Origin: Capra hircus
Lineage: Eukaryota; Chordata; Mammalia; Artiodactyla; Bovidae
NCBI RefSeq assembly: GCF_001704415.2
Contig: NC_030836.1
Coordinates: 26,076,001-26,140,000, forward strand
Reading direction: 5' to 3'
Length of the DNA stretch: 64,000 nt
Below are positions 56,802 to 64,000 of the stretch, piece after piece; position 1 is the stretch's first letter, and every line of letters begins with the position of its first letter. Both the position numbers and the translations under genes were made by a program. The notes under the pieces are model-generated. The model had not been told where the DNA came from. It saw only the letters and a program-made list of their open reading frames with translations, and did not search any database.

Positions 56802-56970
56802 GCTGGCATTCAGAAGTTGTTTTGTGGAATTTACTCAGCATTGAAATGTTCTTTTGATTAATTTGTGTGTGAGACAGTGGTCTCCCCATCTTAGGACTGG
56901 TGGATTCATGTTGATGTATGGCAAAACCAATACAGTATTGTAAAGTAAAAAAAAAAATAAAAAAATTAAA
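56802..56970 (+). mobile_element. L1 5'-end/3'-end inversion chimera with 17-bp TSD
   Basis: 56802-56897 is the first ~96 nt of bovine L1 in reverse (GCTGGCATTCAGAAGTTG .. CCATCTTAGGAC), matching 14210-14319. 56898-56970 is the last ~50 nt of L1 in sense plus an A-rich tail. AAAAGACTATCTTTTCT flanks it at 56785-56801 and 56971-56987. Confidence 0.88.
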
Positions 56971-57060
56971 AAAAGACTATCTTTTCTCATTGCATTGCAT
57001 TTCCTTTGCTCTTTTGTCAAAGATCAGTTGACTGTGTTTACTCTTTTTTCAAATCTTGCA

Positions 57061-58144
57061 GATCCCTTTTCAAGTCCATTTCTAATTATATCTTCATCAC
57101 ACCTTCAATGCTTTTAACTGCATTACCATTGTCTTATATGCATGAGGTTAGTCTTTAATATTGGACATTTACTACTAAGTGCCAAGCACTGGGCAAGGAA
57201 TTTTATTTTTGTTATCTCATTCAATCCTCACAAAGACTTTATGAGGCAGACAATATGATAATCCACTGTTCTTCTGTTTAAGAGTTGAGGCTCAGATAAG
57301 CTAAGTGAGTTTCTTATGGCTCAGAGGTAGAAAATGAGAGAGTCAGGGTCAGAGTTAGAAACCAGTTTTCTAATAGGGTAAGTTCTTTAGGGGATAACAC
57401 TTTATTTTATTCGTCTTTATATCTCTAGAAGGTGGATAGAAAATTAATGTTTGTGAGATTAAACTGATTGATGAGGCTTAAACTCAATGTGTAAAGTATA
57501 TTTGGGCTGGAAAGGAGTTTTTTTGCTTTCCTGTTTGTATTTTTTCCAGAATCACACTCTACTCAAACATTTTGTGCAGGACAAGCTTTATACAGGGCCC
57601 TGGCTCTAGAGATTGATTTCAAGATTATTCTGAAAAGCTCCTATTTTCTCCAGTTTTTCATTCTTTGCCATAAATTCTACTTATTGAGCTTTTTTTTTCC
57701 TGTATAGCTATAAGCCTTTTTCTTTCTTATAAAATTGAAACAATGTAAGAAATGGTAAGAGATTAGCAATTTATAAATTAATATTAATAGATCTATCAGA
57801 TTATTTCCTATGAACAAATATTGATCACAGGCAGAGAAAAATAAGTTATATCCAAGTGACAACATATGGAGGGCTGACAGAAAATTTGATTCAAAGGAAC
57901 AAAAGAAGATATTGGGCCTTCAGAAGAAATAATTGAGGATCTTTAGGCTTATCTGACTGACATTAATTAATGAAGTTAAAAAATAATAATGTCATTGAAA
58001 CTTACATATATGAGATTGTGGTATAGAAATAAAGTCTTCCTGAGGAGGGATATATTTCTGGTGGGATGAATAATTATTTCTGTTACTTACACGAAGCTTT
58101 CTTCTAGACTCAGTGTAATTCCTGTGTGTGTGTGAGAGCATGTT
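57061..58144. other. Spacer with a MIR fragment (about 57165-57365, minus)
   Basis: MIR reverse text: AAGTGCCAAGCACTGGGCAAGG, GTTATCTCATTCAATCCTCACA, GTTGAGGCTCAGATAAGC. The rest is unassigned. Confidence 0.6.
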
Positions 58145-58310
58145 ATAAATATGAATGCACGGGGATGATCCAGAGAGGTGATATGGGGTGGGAGGTGGGA
58201 GGGGGATTCAGGATTGGGAGCTCGTATACACCCATGGTGGATTCATGTCAATGTATGGCAAAACCAATACAGTATTGTAAAGTAAAATAAAGTAAAAAAA
58301 AAAAAAAAAC
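58145..58310 (+). mobile_element. L1 3'-UTR fragment, sense, with A tail
   Basis: GATGATCCAGAGAGGTGATATGG .. CATGGTGGATTCATGTCAATG .. GCAAAACCAATACAGTATTG then a run of 16 A. 5'-truncated. Confidence 0.8.
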
Positions 58311-58499
58311 CAGGGAAGGTTAAAAAAAGTAAAGATAATATAATTATAAAAAATATGAATGGTATATTTTTTCTTGAATGTAAATGCTAAACAATGGAAA
58401 ACACTATTGCTGAAAGTAAAAATAATTAGTTAAGTGAATATCATTTCTGTTTAGGTTCACGTTTTTATATGCATATACTTAGATAGTTGGTCTATCACT

Positions 58500-58828
58500 T
58501 TGCTGTGCTTAGTTGCTCAGGCTTGTCTGACTCTGTGACCCCATGGCCTATAGCCCACAAAGATCCTCTTTCCTTGGGATTCTCTAGGCAAGAATACTGG
58601 AGTTGGTTGCCATGTACTTCTTCAGGGGATCTTCCCAGCCCAGGGATCAAATCCAAGTCTCCAACATTGCAGGCTGATTCTTTACCAGCTGAGCCACCTG
58701 GGAAGCCCAAGAATACTGGAGTGAGTAGCCTATCCCTTCTCCAGGGATCTTCCCAACCCAGGAATCAAACCAGGGCCTCCTGATTTGCAGGCAAATTCTT
58801 TACCAGCTGAGCCACCAGAGAAGCCCAG
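58500..58828 (-). mobile_element. Bov-tA SINE with duplicated head
   Basis: CTTAGTTGCTCAGGCTTGTC at the left. The reversed head GAGCCACC(T/A)GGGAAGCCC-type sequence occurs twice (about 58690 and 58810), as in the partial dimer at 3919-4223. Confidence 0.87.
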
Positions 58829-59251
58829 TTGGTCTATTAAGCAACTAATTATGATCTGGCTTATAATACAAAACGAGTTTCCCACCTGATGCCAAATTTT
58901 CCTTGGAGAAGATGCTTCTGTAATATATCAGTTTGTGTGATGATAAACTGGATTGAGAGAGACTATCTAAAACCTATAATAAGAGTTGATTACTCCGAGG
59001 ATTGCCAACTATACAGATAAATTATTGTATGTAATTTTGTATGGGAAAAATACTGAGGCCAAATGCAACACATTACTTAGTTGCATGCCCGATTTATTAC
59101 TGATTTATTACTGGTTTCCTTTTCCTCTTTGACCTTTCTTTGCTCACAGTCACTGCTTGAGAAATAACTCTACTAGGAAGATATTTTCTCAGTTATTTGC
59201 AGTCTTATATCATGAATGCTTTGCTTTTCCAGGACTGCCTGGTGCACAGAC
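58829..59251. other. Upstream region of the OR pseudogene
   Basis: No repeat recognised. A presumed splice acceptor (TTTGCTTTTCCAG, AG at 59231-59232) lies 19 nt before the relict ATG. Confidence 0.45.
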
Positions 59252-60215
59252 ATGCAGAACTACACTTCCATGTCAGAGTTCATATCGTTGGGAATTCCTA
59301 ACACTGGAGGGCTGGAGAAATTGATATTTGTCCTGTTTCTGATGTTCTGTCTCTTCACTTTATGGGAAACCTGCTCATCTTCTTCACCATTCTGGTTTCT
59401 TCCAACCTCCACACCCCCATGTATTTATTCCTGGGCAACCTGTCAGTGTTTGATGTATTTTTCCCTTCAGTGAGTTCCCCCAAAATGATGCTTTACCTAA
59501 TGGGGCAAAGCCTGACCATCTCTTACCAGGGCGGTGCCTCCCAGCTCTTCTTTTACCACTTTCTGGGTGGTACCGAGTGTTTCCTGTACACTGTGATGGC
59601 CTATGACCGCTTTGTGGCTATTTGTCACCCTTTGCGATACATGGTTATCATGAACCCAGTGTGTATACCAGCTTGACAGTGGGCTCTTGGCTGGGTGGCT
59701 GCCTACATGGAAGTATCCTCACATTTCTTGTCTTTAAGTCACCCTACTGTGGCCCCAGTGAGGTGGACAATTTCTTCTGTGACACCCCAGTGGTGCTCCA
59801 CCTGGCCTGTGCAGACACCTCTCTAGCTCAGATGGTAAGCTTCACTAACGTGGATTTTGTGACTCTTACATGCCTTATCCTTATTCTTACTTCCTATGGT
59901 TGCATCATCCTTTCCATTTTCAAAATCAGATCCTCCGAAGGCAGGTGCCGAGCTTTATCAACCTGCAGTGCCCACCTCATTTCAATCATCTTGTTCTATG
60001 GGCCTGTGATGCTCGTCTATCTTTGGCCTGCTTTCAGCCCCTGGCTAGACTCTGTTATCCGAGTGTTAAATAATATTGTTGCCCCTTTCCTTAATCCTTT
60101 GATTTACACCTTGAGAAACAAGGATGTGATGCTGGCTCTGAGGAAAGTGTTAACTCAAGTGGTCCACGTTCTGGGGCATAAGGTATGGTGGCAGTTCCTT
60201 TCTGAAATTCTTTGA
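59252..60215 (+). pseudogene. Olfactory receptor pseudogene, OR10D/OR10N-like
   Basis: OR text is complete from MQNYTSMSEFISLGIPNTGG to the C-terminus but lies in three frames. A 1-nt loss at about 59362 (CTTTA/TGGGAAACC) breaks TM1 just before GN. A second net 1-nt shift at about 59655-59670 (after MVIMNP) breaks intracellular loop 2/TM4. Middle piece: LHTPMYLF, MAYDRFVAIC. Last piece: YCGPSEVDNFFCDTP, RALSTCSAH, PFLNPLIYTLRN. The conserved TM3 Cys is also replaced by Gly (SYQGGASQL where relatives have KGC), removing the loop disulfide. It is most similar by eye to the intact gene at 45663. The reading is otherwise clean, so inactivation looks recent; an assembly error at either shift cannot be excluded. 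Confidence 0.92.
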
Positions 60216-61029
60216 GGAGTTGCTTTAGATACACTACTTGTACAGCAGGATTGCTGCTGAAATAGTGAGCTGGGTGAAGATGCTATGTGACATCTCTTGG
60301 GAGTCCTAAGTCATGTGGTTGGGCATTGGTGGACTGAGGCATGACGTACTGCTTCATGGAAGCTTTTCAAATTAACTCAGCCTTTCTCTGTTTTAATTTG
60401 CCGAAACAGTGTATCTTTTCTGCTTTACACAGTCTGTTCTTGTTGGAACTGTGTTTTGATTGATTACCATAAAGAAGCAAGGTTCTGGAGAACACAGACT
60501 GGCTTCCTTCCTTCTTTCCCCAAATATATGCCGTACTCTATCTTCTTACAATCTCTTTCTGGCCATTTAATAAAACCAGGTCAACAAGGTATGAAATTTT
60601 AAAGTAGAATTGCACAGTTTGGTAAATTTATGTTTAAACTTGGTTTATAACTTCTATGGCTTTAATCATGTCTTCTTAGTAAAAAACAATCCCTTTTGAA
60701 GCTTTATGCTTTTGGCCATCAGAGAAAATTTGGCATTAAAATTCTACGCATAAGTCTCAAGTGAGAAGTTGGCCATTAATCTATTCTTATAAAATGGGAG
60801 ACTAGATTTCTGTAAATTGGCAGAGGAAAGTCTTTCTGAGCCAGCATTCTCTATTCATTATAGGTTTGCTGCATTTCCTGAAAATCTAATAGATCTGTAA
60901 TTAGTTAAAATTGAACCACTAAGAACATAACTTACTTGTTTTTGAATCTTTCAACATTTAAATTCTAATCTTTAATCAAATGAGTTTCAGATTGCTTATC
61001 TATTTAGATTTATCCACTCAAACACCTAG
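60216..61029. other. Spacer downstream of the OR pseudogene
   Basis: No gene or repeat recognised. Confidence 0.5.
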
Positions 61030-61205
61030 AATAAGAGCTAACACTTAAAATAGTCCAATGTATATGCTTTACATGTATTGACTAATTTAACTCACAAAAT
61101 CCTAAGACATAGATACGTAGACATACATATCCTCCTTTCATAGGTGAAGCACTAAGGCCAGAGAAGTTTTTACTCCCAGAAAGTCTGAATCTAGAACTGA
61201 ATGGT
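61030..61205 (-). mobile_element. MIR fragment
   Basis: AGCTAACACTTAAAATAGTCC, TATGCTTTACATGTATTGACTAATTTAACTC and TAGGTGAAGCACTAAGGCCAGAG follow the reverse complement of MIR. Confidence 0.65.
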
Positions 61206-61289
61206 TACTGGCTTATAAAAAGTACTGAAGAATAATAAATTCTATACAATTATAGCTATCCTTACATCTTGCTTTCTGAATATTATTTG

Positions 61290-61595
61290 CTGTTCTATTT
61301 TTCATATACAGACAAAAAAGAACACACATTCCATAACTCCATTTGTAAAAAATATCCCCAAAGGGCTAAAGTAGATTAATGGTTGCCTAGAGCTTGGAGT
61401 AGGGATGGAAATGATTGTAAACGGACATTTTTTTCCTTTTAGTATGAGGGAAATATTTTAAAATTAGATTGTGATTATAGCTATACAATTTTATAAATAC
61501 ATATTCTTTGCAAATATATTCTTATTGAGTTGTACACATAAAATAGGTATTTTATGGCATACAGATATTATATCTATCTCAATAAACCTGTTAAA
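61290..61595 (+). mobile_element. Old L1 3'-end fragment
   Basis: CACATTCCATAACTCCATTTG, AAGTAGATTAATGGTTGCC, TTGAGTTGTACACATAAAATAGG and TATCTCAATAAACCTGTTAAAA are the recalled end of mammalian L1M-type elements. Confidence 0.65.
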
Positions 61596-61739
61596 ATACT
61601 AAAAAAATCAATGCTAGTCAAAAAGTTTTAAGGTTTTATGATTATCTGACTAATGAATAAGAAAATGAGTAGTAATACATGACTATAACATATTTACTCT
61701 TTAAATTAAGACTCAAATCATTTATTCCACTTTGTTAGA

Positions 61740-61912
61740 AGTGACCAAAAGCTTTAAATGCAGGCAGACTGACATTCAAATCAAAGTTCTGTGATTGACT
61801 TTTGGAGTTAACTTTGGCAATTATTTAAACTTTTTGAGCATTATTTTATCTTTAAAAAGAAAATAATATCTACTCATAGGGTTGATGCCAGAATAAAATA
61901 AAGGGGCCTTGA
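61740..61912 (+). mobile_element. MIR fragment
   Basis: CAGGCAGACTGACATTCAAATC, TTTGGCAATTATTTAAACTTTTTGAGC and CTACTCATAGGGTTGATGCCAG match sense MIR. Confidence 0.75.
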
Positions 61913-62109
61913 AGAGTTTGGTTAAAAAATAAAAAAGGAGATTCACAGTAAAATGTAATGATAATTTCAAAACCATGGAGAAAGAAGACTCTTCTGAATT
62001 CATTAGCATGAAAAAAAGACAATGATGATTAGAAAGCTGTAAATCCTTAAACAATTTTAGTGCATTTTGTATTATCCCAAAGTGATTTTAGCTATAACAA
62101 GTTTTCTAT

Positions 62110-62527
62110 TAGAAAATTTTATTGGCATATAGTTGCTTTACAATGTTGTGTGTTTCTGCTTTACAACAAAATGAACCACCTATGTATATATATATGTGTA
62201 TCCCCTCCCTCTTGAGACTCCATCCCACTCCCGTCCCACCCCTCCAGGTCATCACAGAGCACTGAGCTGAGTTCCCTGTGCTGTACAGCACTTTCCTACT
62301 TGCTGTCTGTGTGACACATGGTAGTGTGTATACGTCAGTCCTAATCTCCCAGTTTGTCCTCCCTCTCCTACTGACCCCAACCCATGTCCGCAAGACTGTT
62401 CTCTAGACCCGCATCTCTGTTCCTGCCCTGCAAAGAAGTTCAACAGGACCATTTTTCTAGATTTCATATATATGCATTAATACATGATATTTGTTTTTCT
62501 CTTTCTGGCTTACTTCATTCTGTATGC
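62110..62527 (-). mobile_element. Artiodactyl L1 3' UTR
   Basis: GGCATATAGTTGCTTTACAATG .. CTGAGCTGAGTTCCCTGTGCTG .. GCAAGACTGTTCTCTAG .. TTCTGGCTTACTTCATTCTG on +, antisense L1. It is cut at the right by the Bov-tA at 62529. Confidence 0.8.
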
Positions 62528-62528
62528 C

Positions 62529-62762
62529 AGACTCTAGGGCTTTCCATGTAGCACTAGTGGTAAAGAACCTGCCTGCCAATGCAGGAGACATAAGGGATAT
62601 GGGTTCGATCCCTGGGTCAGGAAGATCCCCTGGAGAAGGAAATGGCAACCCACTCCAGTACTCTTGCCTGAGGAATCCCATGGACAGAAGAACCTGGCAG
62701 GCTACAGTCCATGGGGTTGCCAAGAATCAGACACGACCGAAACTACTTAGCCCAGCACAGGT
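62529..62762 (+). mobile_element. Bov-tA SINE with well kept Pol III B-box
   Basis: Head GGGCTTTCCATGTAGCACTAG, B-box-like GGTTCGATCCC at about 62602, body GGAGAAGGAAATGGCAACCC and end CTTAGCCCAGCACAG. Confidence 0.9.
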
Positions 62763-63299
62763 CATCCACAACACTACAAGTGACCCAATTTCATTGTTTT
62801 CTGTGGCTCAGTATAGTCCATGTATTGTATGTACTACCTCTTCCACATGCTTGTTTCATTGAGCAGCCAGTAAAAATAATGTGCTCACAGCCCTACCTAA
62901 TTTTATCTTTTTCTGCTCTGATTCTTTCTCTACACAGTAGTCAGCAGACTGATTTTTAAAATGTTAAGTTGAATCAAGTTACAGTAGTTACAGCATGCTG
63001 AGAAAAACACAAGCAGTGATCTTTAACAAGAATAAAGAAATGAAAAAATAAATGGATTTTTAGAAAAGGATGTTAATTCAGGAAGATGAAAAACTGATAT
63101 TGGGAGACTATACAGCTAATTATGAAAAAAAAAAGCAGTTTTGTTAATAACAAATGGGATTGGCTGCCTCATTTCTGCAAGTGGTTACTTTGCTAATCCT
63201 AGCTGTTTCTTTAAACCCAGTTCTTCAAGCACGGAATCACTGGGCAATTTAAAATATCTAACTTAAAGGATGGCTCCCCACTACAAGAAAAATATGCCC
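62763..63299. other. Spacer, nothing recognised
   Basis: No gene or repeat signature noted. Confidence 0.5.
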
Positions 63300-63678
63300 A
63301 AGAGTTATTTATTTATTTATTTTTTTGGCTATGCAGTGTGTGGGATCCTGGTTCCTGAGCAGGGATCAAGCTCATGCTCCCTAATTTGGAAACTTGGAGT
63401 GTTTTTTTTTTTTTTAAATTTATTTTTGATTCCACTGGGTCTTTGTTGCTGCACATAGGCTTTCTTTAGTTGTAGACAGTGGGGGCTACTCTGTTGTTTC
63501 TCTTTTCATGGAGCACAGGCTCTAGGTGCATGGGCTTCAGTAGTAGTGACTTGAGGGCTCCAGAGTGCTGGCTTTAGTTGCTCTGTGGCAGGTGGAAACT
63601 TCCCACACCAGGAATCGAACCAGTGTCTACTGCACTGACAGGCAGATTCTTATCCACTGTACCACCAGGAAAGTCCAA
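63300..63678 (-). mobile_element. Older artiodactyl tRNA-Glu-derived SINE (CHR-type)
   Basis: T-rich start (TTATTTATTTATTTATTTTT), then GCACATAGGCTTTCTTTAGTTG and GGGCTTCAGTAGTAGTGAC. It ends GGAATCGAACCAGTGTC .. CCACTGTACCACCAGGAAAGTCC, the reversed tRNA-like head. The duplicated T-rich part suggests a composite of two inserts (boundary near 63400). Confidence 0.75.
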
Positions 63679-64000
63679 GAGTTATTGTTAATCAAAAGGA
63701 TTTGAAAACTGAAAATAAGTTAAGTTTTTTACATAATACATTTTTTTGTTTAAAAATTAATAAGGTGGAGAGACTGGGGAGAAAGAATGAAGGAGGGAAA
63801 AGTCTCTGATTAATTGCTCTCTGTTGTATAGCTGTCCCACATGGGGAGAGAGTGGGTCCCAAAGGAACACCCCAAACATCTCTCCTCAGGGAACTGATGC
63901 TTCTTTTCTCAGGGACCACAGGCACTGTTGGTCTAGATTTTCAGTTCAGACTGGCTGAATCTGACCAAGAGGTGCATTCATCTTTCCTGGTATCAGAGCC
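63679..64000. other. Terminal spacer
   Basis: No gene or repeat recognised before the window ends. Confidence 0.45.

Larger units (their letters stand above)
54555..57060 (-). mobile_element. Old L1 (3' UTR through ORF2), host of several later insertions
   Basis: Reverse-strand L1 text can be followed through four segments: 54555-55363, 56009-56221, 56418-56691 and 56988-57060. Landmarks are CTACCATTCCATACAATGTATT, TTTGTATTTCCCTGATGACA, GAGTTAATTTTGGTGGAGGG and CTTTTGTCAAAGATCAGTTG. The frame is fully decayed. The interruptions are listed separately. Confidence 0.75.

Noticed and set aside
62529..62762. tRNA-Glu gene
   Set aside because: The A/B-box-like head is followed by the Bov-A body and tail, so it is a SINE, not a tRNA gene. 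The same applies to all other Bov-tA copies.

Overview
The window is nuclear DNA from a pecoran ruminant, most likely a bovid. Several ruminant-restricted repeats say so: many BovB (RTE-type) LINE copies with their (ACTGA)n 3' tails, tRNA-Glu-derived Bov-tA SINEs and Bov-A2 SINEs, and bovine-type L1 elements. Older mammalian MIR, L1 and Tigger/MER2 fragments lie underneath. I see no prokaryotic, viral, CRISPR or plasmid feature, and no rRNA or stand-alone tRNA gene.

The single-copy coding content is a small olfactory receptor (OR) cluster, all on the + strand: two OR10G-type genes (20626-21561 and 33534-34490), one intact OR10D/10N-like gene (45663-46610), and one OR10D/10N-like pseudogene (59252-60215) with two frameshifts. 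Each has a single coding exon. A plausible 3' splice acceptor lies 17-60 nt before each start codon, as in OR genes with spliced 5' UTR exons. The family mix resembles the mammalian cluster at human 11q24 (OR10G then OR10D/10N); this synteny is recalled, not computed.

Layout. 1-2.9 kb: an inverted, diverged copy (copy C) of the region upstream of the OR10G genes, carrying a Tigger/MER2-like element. 5.9-14.3 kb: a full-length but dead antisense L1 with nested BovB and SINE insertions. About 14.4-22.0 kb (copy A) and 26.4-34.6 kb (copy B): a tandem segmental duplication, each copy holding one OR10G gene and a shared 3-kb BovB. 34.7-38.4 kb: layered old L1s and a very long poly(A) tract. 38.4-45.6 kb: mostly low-repeat sequence with MIRs and SINEs. 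45.7-46.6 kb: the OR10D/10N-like gene. 48.7-52.0 kb: L1 debris with a 190-bp palindrome and a twin-primed L1. 54.6-57.1 kb: an old L1 hit by at least three later insertions. 59.2-60.2 kb: the OR pseudogene. 60.2-64 kb: ancient repeats and SINEs.

No new enzymatic or defence system is visible. The most informative content is evolutionary. The three copies A, B and C can be ordered by which retroelements they carry and by target-site duplications readable base by base. The two OR10G coding regions look homogenised apart from a cluster of five amino-acid-changing differences, four residues of transmembrane helix 6. Three L1 insertions show twin-priming inversions, one apparently joined at the exact 5' end of the L1 transcript. 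All repeat family names are from recall of consensus sequences; no database was searched.
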